In this document: positions 52,194 through 63,375 of the stretch, in pieces
Layout: every line of letters starts with the position of its first letter
How positions within the stretch are numbered: position 1 is the first letter of the stretch
Source of the DNA: Arion vulgaris
Lineage: Eukaryota; Mollusca; Gastropoda; Stylommatophora; Arionidae
DNA: 64,000 nt
NCBI GenBank assembly: GCA_020796225.1
Contig: CM036767.1
Span: 15,158,427 to 15,222,426 of the forward strand
Direction of reading: 5' to 3'
Notes under the pieces: generated by a model
The model's database searches: none
What the model was told of the DNA's origin: nothing
The model's input: the letters and a program-made list of their open reading frames with translations, nothing else
Translations under genes and position numbers: made by a program

Positions 52194-52373
52194 GTCTAAA
52201 TAAGCTCTGAATTGGTTGATTAGTTCAGTTGGTATAAGGAAGTGTAGAACTTAAAATTAAAATATATGGATGTTTAGTTTGGATTCTGCAAAAGTATTCA
52301 ATTCTTATTGTTCATGTTTGTTGGTTTACACGCTCTGATACAACTAATGCACGTCTCGACCTTATGTTCTTCT

Positions 52374-53806
52374 TCGAATGCTTCATACTGACCACTTGTT
52401 AACCACTCGTTGTCATTTGTATGTGATCCGAGTCTAACAGCGATTGTACGTTGTGCCAGTTATGCGTCTAAAAGTTGGCCAGCACATCCGATTTCTGCGA
52501 TGTTTTTTATTGACTAGGTTAGCTACCCTAGCTCCCTACATCAGCTGACTCTTGCGTCATGACTTATACGTCACAGTGTTGTTCTTCTTTGTTTCACTAG
52601 CTCCCTACATCAGCTGACTCTTGCGTCATGACTTATACGTCACAGTGTTGTTCTTCTTTGTTTCACTAGCTCCCTACATCAGCTGACTCTTACGTCATGA
52701 CTTATACGTCACAGTGTTGTTCTTCTTTGTTTCACTAGCTCCCTACATCAGCTGACTCTTACGTCATGACTTATACGTCACAGTGTTGTTCTTCTTTGTT
52801 TCCCTAGCTCCCTACATCAGCTGACTCTTACGTCATGACTTATACGTCACAGTGTTGTTCTTCTTTGTTTCACTAGCTCCCTACATCAGCTGACTCTTAC
52901 GTCATGACTTATACGTCACAGTGTTGCTCTTCTTTGTTTCCCTAGCTCCCTACATCAGCTGACTCTTGCGTCATGACTTATACGTCACAGTGTTGTTCTT
53001 CTTTGTTTCACTAGCTCCCTACATCAGCTGACTCTTACGACATGACTTATACGTCACAGCGTTGTTCTTCTTTGTTTCACTAGCTCCCTACATCAGCTGA
53101 CTCTTACGTCATGACTTATACGTCACAGTGTTGTTCTTCTTTGTTTCACTAGCTCCCTACATCAGCTGACTCTTACGTCATGACTTATACGTCACAGTGT
53201 TGCTCTTCTTTGTTTCCCTAGCTCCCTACATCAGCTGACTCTTGCGTCATGACTTATACGTCACAGTGTTGTTCTTCTTTGTTTCACTAGCTCCCTACAT
53301 CAGCTGACTCTTACGTCATGACTTATACGTCACAGTGTTGTTCTTCTTTGTTTCACTAGCTCCCTACATCAGCTGACTCTTGCGTCATGACTTATACGTC
53401 ACAGTGTTGTTCTTCTTTGTTTCACTAGCTCCCTACATCAGCTGACTCTTGCGTCATGACTTATACGTCACAGTGTTGTTCTTCTTTGTTTCACTAGCTC
53501 CCTACATCAGCTGACTCTTGCGTCATGACTTATACGTCACAGTGTTGTTCTTCTTTGTTTCCCTAGCTCCCTACATCAGCTGACACTTACGACATGACTT
53601 ATACGTCACAGTGTTGTTCTTCTTTGTTTCACTAGCTCCCTACATCAACTGACTCTTACGACATGACTTATACGTCACAGTGTTGTTCTTCTTTGTTTCA
53701 CTAGCTCCCTACATCAACTGACTCTTACGTCATGACTTATACGTCACAGTGTTGTTCTTCTTTGTTTCCCTTGCGGGCCCCGACAACATACGGGCGGCTG
53801 GGGTAG
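52374..53806 (-). mobile_element. SINE-C copy with internal minisatellite
   Basis: Reverse-strand SINE-C: CGAATGCTTCATACTGACCA, GTACGTTGTGCCAGTTATGC and GCCAGCACATCCGATTTCTG on one side, TGCGGGCCCCGACAACATAC on the other. Its middle has been amplified from one to eighteen units. Confidence 0.9.
52528..53770. repeat. 69-bp minisatellite inside SINE-C
   Basis: Eighteen copies of a 69-bp unit with CTAGCTCCCTACATCAGCTG, TCATGACTTATACGTCACAG and TGTTGTTCTTCTTTGTTTC. The unit corresponds to the SINE-C segment between the TACTAGGTAGC and GGGCCCCGGC words. Confidence 0.97.
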
Positions 53807-54280
53807 GGGGATGGAGGAGGGGGTCTAAATACACTCTGAACTGGTTGATCAGTTAAGTTAGTTGGAAGGGGGAGTGGGTGGTGGTTTGGATCAAACATAA
53901 AATTAAAATATCTGGATGTTTAGGTTCGTTGAAAAGGGCGCCACAGTGATGCCGAGGCCCTTAAGGGAACCGAAGATTAGTAATATTTTGAAGAAAATTA
54001 ATTATTTTAAAAATAAATAATGACAATGCATACACTAAACGTTGTTTATCATCGCAACACAGTCTTTTGTAACATGTGGCCAAATTGTATGACAATATGT
54101 TTGTTAGTGTTTTTGTCTGTTTATTTTAAGAAAAGACAACCCTTGTTCTGGGTGGGTCTCCCGCATTAAATCGCTATATAGATTCAACATCCATTATAGT
54201 GTCCTCATCCAGCAGGATGTCACCAAGTGACTGAAGAACATCCCCCTTATCCATCCTAAACTTCTCGACGATATGTTTAT
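53807..54280. other. Intron sequence with small repeat pieces
   Basis: 53815-53950 is a diverged copy of the CTAAATACACTCT segment; 53938-53982 resembles a SINE-C head; 54150-54270 is repeat R on the reverse strand. Confidence 0.55.
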
Positions 54281-55060
54281 TAATATTATTATTACGTTAA
54301 TTAATAGTATGTGAGATGTTAATTAATATTATGTTAAATATTAATTAATATTGTGGAATACGTTAATTAATATTTAATATGTTAAATAATTTTATGAGAT
54401 ATGTTAATTAATGTATGGTTGAGGGATGCATGTACAAAGATAATATAGCTCCACGCAAAAATCAGTCATAAACGCAATACCAGGCGCCATGACTTTCCGC
54501 CTGAATTAACTGTGGGCGTACGAGAGAAGAAGAAAAAAGAATTAATGTATGGGATATGTCAATTAATATTATGGGATATGTTAGTTAAAAGTATGCGATA
54601 TGTTAGTCAATATTATGTGATATGTTGGTTAATATTATGCGATATGTTAGTCAATATTATGTAATATGTTAATTAATATTATGGGATATGTTTGTCAATA
54701 TTATGAAATATGTTAGTTAATATTATGGGATATGTTTGTCAATATTATGGGATATGTTAGTTAATATTATGGGATATGTTAGTTAATAGTATGTCATATG
54801 TTAATTAAGATTTATGTTAAGTGTGAATTAATATTATGTGATATGTTAATTAATATTATGAGATATGTTAATTAATATTATGAGATATGTTAATTAATAT
54901 TATGAGATATGTTAATTAATATTATGAGATATGTTAATTAATATTATGAGATGTGTTAATTAATATTATGAGATATGTTAATTAATATTATGAGATATGT
55001 TAATTAATATTATGAGATATGTTAATAAATATTATGTGATATGTTAATTAGTATTCTTCA
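54281..55060. repeat. 22-bp AT-rich minisatellite, broken by SINE-H
   Basis: About thirty copies of ATGTTAATTAATATTATGAG with GGGATATGTTAGTTAAT variants, becoming homogeneous near 54850-55030. It ends about 95 bp upstream of the LE3 exon. Confidence 0.95.
54419..54539 (+). mobile_element. SINE-H copy inside the AT array
   Basis: CACGCAAAAATCAGTCATAA, CAATACCAGGCGCCATGACT and GAAGAAGAAAAAAG. Flanked by AATTAATGTATGG (54406-54418, 54540-54552). Confidence 0.85.
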
Positions 55061-55156
55061 GTGCTAATTGGTAGGATTTGTAAAGATTTGCATAAATGAT
55101 ATCACTTGTGTTTCTAACTAAATGTTAACATTTGCGATCTGATTGTTACCCCGCAG

Positions 55157-55306
55157 CTTGTAGTTGCCATCCTGTAGGTGCTCTAGGAAAGACATGTAAC
55201 CAAACAACTGGTCAGTGTCCATGTAAAGATGGAGTGACAGGACTCACCTGTAATCGATGTGCTAAAAGTTATCAACAAAGCAAGTCACCAATAGCGCCAT
55301 GTATAC
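55157..55306 (+). CDS. netrin: Netrin exon LE3 (laminin-EGF domain 3)
   Basis: A 150-bp internal exon, acceptor TGTTACCCCGCAG, donor ATAC/GTGAGTAC, phase 1-1. With the G carried over from either LE2 exon it starts Ala and reads [49 protein letters not shown]. This is the third laminin-EGF module of netrin, eight cysteines, extremely close to the vertebrate sequence. The [11 protein letters not shown] segment corresponds to the netrin-1 loop that contacts DCC; the vertebrate arginine is lysine here. It lies 18.3 kb after LE2b. The C-terminal NTR/C345C exon is not in the remaining 8.7 kb. A mutually exclusive partner for this exon was looked for and not found. Confidence 0.95.
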
Positions 55307-55408
55307 GTGAGTACCTTGTTAAGTGTTTTTATACTGCTGGTCTTATATGACTTCGACATTAACACGACTTTCCTCACTTTTCTATGTGACATTTGTGTTT
55401 CCCTATAC

Positions 55409-55480
55409 TACGTTCCCACTGTTTGTTCTGAAATGTTGAAGTAACACTATTTTCCCCACTGTTTGTTCTGAAATGTTGAT
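55409..55480. repeat. Short tandem duplication
   Basis: CCCCACTGTTTGTTCTGAAA TGTTGA occurs twice, at 55410 and 55454, just before MITE copy 5. Confidence 0.85.
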
Positions 55481-55486
55481 TATATC

Positions 55487-55636
55487 CAGAGGCGGCTCGT
55501 CATTAAGGGTCAGTGGGGCCTGGCCCCACCAATAATCGAAAGGGGAAGAATAGACAAATAAATACTCCAAAAGCCATGATTTTTCCGAAAATTTGTGTCT
55601 GGCCCCACCAAGAAAAGTGACCATGAGCCGCCACTG
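55487..55636 (-). mobile_element. hAT-like MITE, copy 5
   Basis: 150 bp, CAGAGGCGGCTCGTCATTAA to GAGCCGCCACTG, with a perfect 8-bp target duplication ATTATATC (55479-55486, 55637-55644). Internally shortened compared with the 165-bp copies. Confidence 0.92.
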
Positions 55637-55772
55637 ATTATATCGATACAATACTTCATCTCTCTGAACATGTTTGCTTTGTTCTGAATTATTCGTATAT
55701 CGATAAGAATGTTGTAATTTGTTGGGTTTGAAATATGATTTTCTCTCTGTTGAATTTGATATATGTATTACC

Positions 55773-56035
55773 CCCGTGTGTTGTCAGGGCTCGCAAGGGG
55801 AGCAAAGAATAGTAACACTGCCACCTACAAGGCATGCCGTAAGAGGCGACTGATGTAGAACCTACGGAAGCTACCATAGTAAATAAAAAGCATGGCAGAA
55901 ATCGGATGTGATGGCCTACTTGTAGGCGCATAACTGGCACAGCGTACAATCGCGCTTATGCTCAGATTACATACAAATTACACAAAGTGGTTGACAAGTA
56001 GTCGATATATAGCGTTTGAAGAAGAAGAAAGAAGA
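55773..56035 (+). mobile_element. SINE-C copy
   Basis: CCGTGTGTTGTCAGGGCTCG, GTAAGAGGCGACTGATGTAG, CTACTTGTAGGCGCATAACT and a GAAGAAGAAAGAAG tail. Confidence 0.9.
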
Positions 56036-56157
56036 AGAAGTTTGATAACGTAAATCATGAGGACATTTCAATAATATTTAAAACGTTTTAATATCGGCAG
56101 CAAAGATCTAAGAGTTGTTCTGAACGTATATGTATGTTGATAACAAACAGCAGTTAG

Positions 56158-56300
56158 AATTACCTCTGGAGTCGGAGAAGACACATCTGTATGACGGGGA
56201 CACTGATAACAAGGAAGCAGGCCTTCACGCAAAAATTAGTCAGAAGCGCAATACCATACGCCCTAGCTAAGCCTGAATTTATAGTGGGCGAACGCAGGAA
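56158..56300 (+). mobile_element. SINE-H copy
   Basis: ACCTCTGGAGTCGGAGAAGA, CACGCAAAAATTAGTCAGAA and GCCTGAATTTATAGTGGGCG. Confidence 0.85.
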
Positions 56301-56905
56301 GAAGCAGATACCAGTGGAGACGCCCGAGTGGTTACCGGGGCCCAAATTTGGGGTGTAAAGAATAGAACCACTGTTACCTGCCACGCATGTCGTAAGAGGC
56401 GACTAAGGAGGTTTGGCTGAAATCGGATGCACGTGTCCTAAACGTGTAGAAGTCTATGCGTTTAGGGGTCTACCAAACCAATGTGTAACGTATACACGTT
56501 CATGGCAAAGATCAAACATATCACAAAGAGTGATTAAAATTGGTCGTAAAGAATAAACGCAAAGAAAAAGAAGAGGAGACCAGTGGAGAAAGAGCTAAGG
56601 AAGAGTCGCTGGCGATGGATATGACTAACATTGAGAAGACCGACCAGAAGCATCGCAAGACAGGCAATGTTTTGGAGCCTGCAGGGAGAGAGAAGTAGGG
56701 GAATGCCTAGACATACCTGGAGAAGTGAGCTGGAGACTGATATGAATAGGATAGATAAAACATGGAAAGAATTGGAAGGGATGACGGGAAAGAGGAAGAG
56801 CTGGAAGAGAGGAAGTTTCTTGAAGACATGTGCTCCTTTGGGTATTGAAAATGAAGAAGAAGAAGAAGAAGAATGCAGGAATAAGAAGCAGTTATAAGTG
56901 TAGAC
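56290..56905 (+). pseudogene. LINE-W 3' end, split by SINE-B
   Basis: KKQIPVEK is read before the SINE and VEKELRKSRWRW after it, then RSIARQAMFWSLQGERSRGM, RHTWRSELETDMNRIDKTWK and LKTCAPLGIENEEEEE. The last acidic stretch is the GAA tail, not protein. Confidence 0.82.
56321..56578 (+). mobile_element. SINE-B copy, full length
   Basis: Target duplication ACCAGTGGAGA (56310-56320, 56579-56589), inserted into the LINE-W coding region. Confidence 0.92.
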
Positions 56906-57270
56906 AAACAGATACAACATTTCCAGCAGATCAAAAAGAGTGTTAGACAAGAATGTGTATTATCAACTGACTTGTTTTCTCTGTAGAGCTAAAGGTTTTT
57001 GAGATGAATAAATAAGATGACTGAAATAGCAGTAGCAGGACATAATATAAGATATGATCCGAGATATGCTGACTACACTATCTTAACGACGAAACATGAA
57101 AGAGAGCTACATGAACTAGTGATTATAGTGGTGACAAAAGGTAGCAACAAATGTCCAAGTCTGAATAGCAGACAGAAGTTATGACCGATCATTGTAAACA
57201 AAAAGGCAGATTCCACCAAAATACACCATCAAAGTAAATGGGAGAAGATAAAACAAACCCATCCAAATTT

Positions 57271-57474
57271 TTTATTTTTTTTCGATCCAGAAGCACTTGA
57301 GCTGAAAGCTCTTCGGCTCGGTGTCATGGACATCGTAACCCTTCGGCTCGGTGTCACGAACATCGTAAATCTGGGGAACCTGTAGCTTTTCTGCCAGTCC
57401 GCGGAGTTGAACCCGCACTTAGTCACTAAGTCACCCGTAGTCCAACGCGCTACGAACACGCTGGGCACGCGGGC
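57271..57474 (-). mobile_element. SINE-E copy in LINE-S
   Basis: Reverse-strand copy with CGATCCAGAAGCACTTGAGC and AGTCCAACGCGCTACGAACA; flanks AACCCATCCAAATT and AACCCATCAAATT differ by one base. Confidence 0.88.
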
Positions 57475-57703
57475 AACCCATCAAATTAAGTGACGTGAAC
57501 CCAAATAACAGCATATGGTAGATGCAGATCAAAAATAAAGAGTATAATAGGATGGACAATAGAAATATTTCAGAAAATGAAAGACATTATATGCGATACA
57601 TCATTGTCAATTGAAGTCAGAAAGTTATTCACGTTTACATAAGGTTAACACTGACATATGTAAGCAAGTCATGGACATTAACTAAACAGATAGTAAAATC
57701 TCT

Positions 57704-57913
57704 CTGCATTGAAGTGGGAGCAAAGGGCGCAAGAAAGAAAGAACGACACAGGGAGACCATGAAAAGAACTTTGCTGAGAGAGGCAAGAAATATCGGTACC
57801 AGTTCCATAGAAGAGATTGATCTAGTTACCCAGGATAGAGCGGTATGGATAAATTGCTTGCAGACCCTATGTAACGTATAACGGTACGAGAGGAATGATT
57901 ATTATTATTATTA
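57704..57913 (+). mobile_element. ATT-LINE, 5'-truncated copy in LINE-S
   Basis: Carries RHRETMKRTLLREARNIG and RAVWINCLQTLCNV with the ATT tail; 10-bp target duplication TAAAATCTCT (57694-57703, 57914-57923). Confidence 0.9.
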
Positions 57914-58036
57914 TAAAATCTCTTGAGGTCACAGAGATGTCAAATTACCAGAGAATGCTAAAAATTCTATAGCTAGAACGACAAATGTTAAAGTGTTGAA
58001 ATAGGCCAGGATACAGAGAGAACTTATTATCAATAC

Positions 58037-59485
58037 AAGAAAGAGACAATCATCATTTTTGGGCATGTAATGAGAAAGAGACAACCATATTTGGACATGT
58101 AATGAGAAAGAGACAACCATATTTGGGCATGTAATGAGAAAGAGACAACCATATTTGGGCATGTAATGAGAATGAAACTACCATATTTGGGCATGTAATG
58201 AGAATGAAACTACCATATTTGGGCATGTAATGAGAAAGAGACAACCATATTTGAGCATGTAATGAGAAAGAGACAACCATATTTGGGCATGTAATGAGAA
58301 AGAGACACCCATATTTGGGCATGTAATGAGAATGAAACTACCATATTTGAGCATGTAATGAGAAAGAGACAACCATATTTGAGCATGTAATGAGAAAGAG
58401 ACAACCATATTTGGGCATGTAATGGGAAAGAGACAACCATATTTGGGCATGTAATGAGAAAGAGACAACCATATTTGAGCATGTAATGAGAAAGAGACAA
58501 CCATATTTGGGCATGTAATGAGAAAGAGACAACCATATTTGGGCATGTAATGAGAAAGAGACAACCATATTTGGACATGTAATGAGAAAGAGACAACCAT
58601 ATTTGGACATGTAATGAGAAAGAGACAACCATATTTGGACATGTAATGAGAAAGAGACAACCATATTTGGGCATGTAATGAGAAAGAGACAACCATATTT
58701 GGACATGTAATGAGAAAGAGACAACCATATTTGGGCATGTAATGAGAAAGAGACAACCATATTTGGACATGTAATGAGAAAGAGACAACCATATTTGGGC
58801 ATGTAATGAGAAAGAGACAACCATATTTGGGCATGTAATGAGAAAGAGACAACCATATTTGGGCATGTAATGAGAAAGAGACAACCATATTTGGGCATGT
58901 AATGAGAAAGAGACAACCATATTTGGGCATGTAATGAGAAAGAGACAACCATATTTGAGCATGTAATGAGAAAGAGACAACCATATTTGAGCATGTAATG
59001 AGAAAGAGACAACCATATTTGAGCATGTAATGAGAAAGAGACAACCATATTTGGGCATGTAATGAGAAAGAGACAACCATATTTGGGCATGTAATGAGAA
59101 AGAGACAACCATATTTGAGCATGTAATGAGAAAGAGACAACCATATTTGGGCATGTAATGAGAAAGCGACAACCATATTTGAGCATGTAATGAGAAAGAG
59201 ACAACCATATTTGGGCATGTAATGAGAAAGAGACAACCATATTTGGGCATGTAATGAGAAAGAGACAACCATATTTGGGCATGTAATGAGAAAGAGACAA
59301 CCATATTTGAGCATGTAATGAGAAAGAGACAACCATATTTGGGCATGTAATGAGAAAGAGACTACCATATTTGGGCATGTAATGAGAAAGGGACAACCAT
59401 ATTTGGGCATGTAATGAGAAAGAGACTACCAAATTTGGGCATGTAATGAGAAAGAGACTACCATATTTGGGCACGTAATGAGAAA
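58037..59485. repeat. 32-bp minisatellite grown inside LINE-S
   Basis: About 45 copies of a 32-bp unit with GGGCATGTAATGAGAAAGAG and ACAACCATATTT. In the LINE frame the founding unit reads FGHVMRKRQPYL, the conserved GH motif. Since 32 is not a multiple of three, the array cycles through frames, which explains three long reverse reading frames of about 400 codons. Confidence 0.97.
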
Positions 59486-59488
59486 AAG

Positions 59489-59735
59489 GTGGGCGTCTGT
59501 AGCTCAAGCAGTAGTGCGTTTGATTAGAATCAAGTACCTGGTTCAAACTACGCCGCCGGCAGTTTGGAAGCAAATTTGTTCGCGTGGACTTTTACGAACG
59601 TGTAAAACAGACCTCACTGTTCAGAAAGCAATGGCAAACTACTAAAATTATAAGTGATTCCTAGAAAAATCGGCGACTATTTTACTGTGGTTGATAGCGG
59701 GCAAAGTCCTGTAGGATATGCCTGGATTTTCAAAT
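59489..59735 (+). mobile_element. SINE-M copy
   Basis: GGGCGTCTGTAGCTCAAGCA and CTGGTTCAAACTACGCC as head, GTTTGGAAGCAAATTTGTTC, CAGAAAGCAATGGCAAACTA and TCCTAGAAAAATCGGCGA as body. Confidence 0.87.
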
Positions 59736-60000
59736 ATTCGAAAGGAAAAAATGAGGTTTAGAACACATTATGACAACTGGTCAAACCAATGGTAGATGAT
59801 ACTGAGGAAGACAGATAGAAAAAGCTGGACAGTATGTATCTTCATGGCACAGGATAGTGTCAACATATAAAATAATAGTCGGAACCAAGAACCTATATTT
59901 GTGGATGTCCATGATTCTCTACCACATGGCACACCACATTGCCTACGCTAATCGACGTGGCACATAATGCTGATGATACTATCTGAAGTGTTCACTGAGA

Positions 60001-62578
60001 TGTACAATAAGATTAAATAGTAGATGTACACAATAAGATTAAATAGTAGATGAACAATAAGATTAAATAGTAGATGTACAATAAGATTAAATAGTAGATG
60101 TACACAATAAGATTAAATAGTAGATGAACACAATAAGATGAAATAGTAGATGCACACAATAAGATGAAATAGTAGATGAACACAATAAGATTAAATAGTA
60201 GATGTATAATAAGATTAAATAGTAGATGTACACAATAAGAGGAAATAGTAGATGTATACAATAAGATGAAATAGTAGATGTATAATAAGATTAAATAGTA
60301 GATGTACACAATAAGATGAAATAGTAGATGTACAATAAGATTAAATAGTAGATGCACACAATAAGATTAAATAGTAGATGAACAATAAGATTAAATAGTA
60401 GATGTATAATAAGATGAAATAGTAGATGAACAATAAGATTAAATAGTAGATGTATAATAAGATTAAATAGTAGATGCACACAATAAGATTAAATAGTAGA
60501 TGAACACAATAAGATGAAATAGTAGATGTATAATAAGATTAAATAGTAGATGAACAATAAGATTAAATAGTAGATGTACACAATAAGATTAAATAATAGA
60601 TGAACACAATAAGATGAAATAGTAGATGTATAATAAGATTAAATAGTAGATGCACACAATAAGATGAAATAGTAGATGTACACAATAAGATTAAATAGTA
60701 GATGTACACAATAAGATGAAATAGTAGATGCACACAATAAGATTAAATAGTAGATGTATAATAAGATGAAATAGTAGATGAACAATAAGATTAAATAGTA
60801 GATGAACAATAAGATTAAATAGTAGATGTACACAATAAGATGAAATAGTAGATGTACAATAAATTTAATTAGTAGATGAACAATAAGATTATATAGTAGA
60901 TGTACACAATAAGATTAAATAGTAGATGTACACAATAAGATTAAATAGTAGATGAACAATAAGATTAAATAGTAGATGTACAATAAGATTAAATAGTAGA
61001 TGTACACAATAAGATTAAATAGTAGATGCACACAATAAGATGAAATAGTAGATGCACACAATAAGATGAAATAGTAGATGAACACAATAAGATTAAATAG
61101 TAGATGTATAATAAGATTAAATAGTAGATGTACACAATAAGATGAAATAGTAGATGTATACAATAAGATGAAATAGTAGATGTATAATAAGATTAAATAG
61201 TAGATGTACACAATAAGATGAAATAGTAGATGTACAATAAGATTAAATAGTAGATGAACAATAAGATTAAATAGTAGATGTATAATAAGATGAAATAGTA
61301 GATGAACAATAAGATTAAATAGTAGATGTATAATACGATTAAATAGTAGATGCACACAATAAGATTAAATAGTAGATGAACACAATAAGATGAAATAGTA
61401 GATGTATAATAAGATTAAATAGTAGATGAACAATAAGATTAAATAGTAGATGAACAATAAGATTAAATAGTAGATGTACACAATAAGATTAAATAATAGA
61501 TGAACACAATAAGATGAAATAGTAGATGTATAATAAGATTAAATAGTAGATGCACACAATAAGATGAAATAGTAGATGTACACAATAAGATTAAATAGTA
61601 GATGTACACAATAAGATGAAATAGTAGATGCACACAATAAGATTAAATAGTAGATGTATAATAAGATGAAATAGTAGATGAACAATAAGATTAAATAGTA
61701 GATGTACACAATAAGATTAAATAGTAGATGTACACAATAAGATGAAATAGTAGATGTACAATAAATTTAATTAGTAGATGAACAATAAGATTATATAGTA
61801 GATGTACACAATAAGATTAAATAGTAGATGTACACAATAAGATTAAATAGTAGATGAACAATAAGATTAAATAGTAGATGTACAAAATAAGATTAAATAG
61901 TAGATGAACACAATAAGATTAAATAGTAGATGAACACAATAAGATTAAATAGTAGATGAACAATAAGATTAAATAGTAGATGAACACGATAAGATTAAAT
62001 AGTAGATGTACACAATAAGATTAAAAAGTAGATGTACGATAAGATTAAAAAGTAGATGGACGATAAGATGAAATAGTAGATGGACGATAAGATGAAATAG
62101 TAGATGTACAATAAGATTAAAAAGTAGATGGACGATAAGATTAAATAGTAGATGAACACAATAAGATTAAATAGTAGATGAACAATAAGATTAAATAGTA
62201 GATGAACAATAAGCTTAAATAGTAGATGTACACAATAAGATTAAATAGTAGATGAACACAATAAGATGAAATAGTAGATGTACACAATAAGATTAAATAG
62301 TAGATGAACACGATAAGATGAAATAGTAGATGAACACGATAAGATGAAATAGTAGATGTACACAATAAGATTAAATAGTAGATCTATAACAAGATTAAAT
62401 AGTAGATCTATAACAAGATTAAATAGTAGATCTATAACAAGATTAAATAGTAGATCTATAACAAGATTAAATAGTAGATCTATAACAAGATTAAATAGTA
62501 GATCTATAACAAGATTAAATAGTAGATCTATAACAAGATTAAATAGTAGATCTATAACAAGATTAAATAGTAGATATC
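60001..62578. repeat. 22-28 bp minisatellite, 2.6 kb, with higher-order structure
   Basis: Over 100 units built on GATTAAATAGTAGATGTACA with CACAATAA, CAATAA and TATAATAA endings. Rare variants recur 900-902 bp apart (GTATACA at 60255 and 61157; AAATTT at 60861 and 61763), showing a segmental duplication of about 0.9 kb. The last 200 bp are a homogeneous run of AGATCTATAACAAGATTAAA. Confidence 0.97.
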
Positions 62579-63069
62579 CATGAAAATCTTAGCATTTAAT
62601 TGTAAAATGAGATTTGTAGTTTGTACGTTCAGAAATTCATTTTTTCATCCATGAAATTGATTCATTCAAAATCAGTATTTGTCAATTACCACTTTGACTT
62701 TCTCTCTGCTTCATGCTTGCTTCAACTTCCAGAACATGTAGATACACCTACCTTCAAGCGTACCTTTAACATATTTGACCTGCTTATCATGGAATGTACC
62801 TTCCTTTTAGTTAACATAACTCTAGTCCCAGCGACTTGTGTTTTGTATGCAGCTTTGATAATACTATTTGACTTATAGATTTTAGTTTTAAATTGTGGCT
62901 ATAAATTTGACTTGCAGCATTGTTAGCAGTTTGTTCATTAACTCAATCCGTACCATGAACCGCTATAGGGGATTGTAAATATGCACCAACCACACCACCA
63001 GTTGATATAGTGGCTGGTAAATATAAGGAACGGGGAAATACGTAAGAAAGTAGTATATTTTAGTACACA
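62579..63069. other. Intronic sequence without recognisable feature
   Basis: The forward frame 62621-62878 has no recognisable family. GCACCAACCACACCACCAG at about 62982 recurs in modified form near 63690. Confidence 0.5.
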
Positions 63070-63375
63070 AAGTACTTCTTCTTCTTTGAGTTCGGTTTCG
63101 TATGCTCGTCTAAATCATGAGATGGGTTGCCTCTATGAAGCTGCATGTCAGTTGGAGTTCTTCGAGAGTTCCCATAGCTTGGTCTGTAAGCTTTGTTCAT
63201 GAGGCCATGTTTCATTTCGTTGGTGTATGTATGATGGACATGACTGCAGGATGTGCTCTGGAGTCTGTGTTTCTGTCTGGCATGCACAATGTGCAGTCTG
63301 AGCAGGCTTTATTCTGTGCATGTGGTGGTTGAGCCTGCAGTGACCTGTTCTTAGGCGAAAGATTGTTGTACACAA
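63070..63375 (-). pseudogene. LINE-J C-terminus
   Basis: Reverse strand reads TTIFRLRTGHCRLNHHMHRI, AQTAHCACQTETQTPEHILQ, SCPSYIHQRNETWPHEQSLQ and KLWELSKNS: the jockey-type C-terminal motif, uninterrupted here. Confidence 0.85.

Larger units (their letters stand above)
56920..59990 (+). pseudogene. LINE-S, long decayed copy with four later insertions
   Basis: RT pieces are visible: SVRQECVLSTDLFSL (motif B) and RYADYTILTTKHERELHELV (motif C, where the second catalytic aspartate has become tyrosine). Then SIEVRKLFTFT, LTYVSKSWTLTKQIVKSL and an FGHVMRKR-type region now expanded, and after the array EHIMTTGQTNG and SSWHRIVSTYK. Interrupted by SINE-E, ATT-LINE, the 32-bp array and SINE-M. Confidence 0.8.

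Noticed and set aside
58178..59573. Three overlapping reverse reading frames of about 400 codons
   Set aside because: They are repetitions of a 32-bp unit read in three frames; composition is fully periodic and the founder is a LINE motif.
60001..62578. CRISPR-like regular spacing of short repeats
   Set aside because: Units are contiguous without unique spacers, the DNA is eukaryotic and there are no cas genes.
62356..62583. Frame encoding repeated RLNSRSIT, which looks like a repeat protein
   Set aside because: Pure 24-bp tandem array with no start context or flanking coding sequence.
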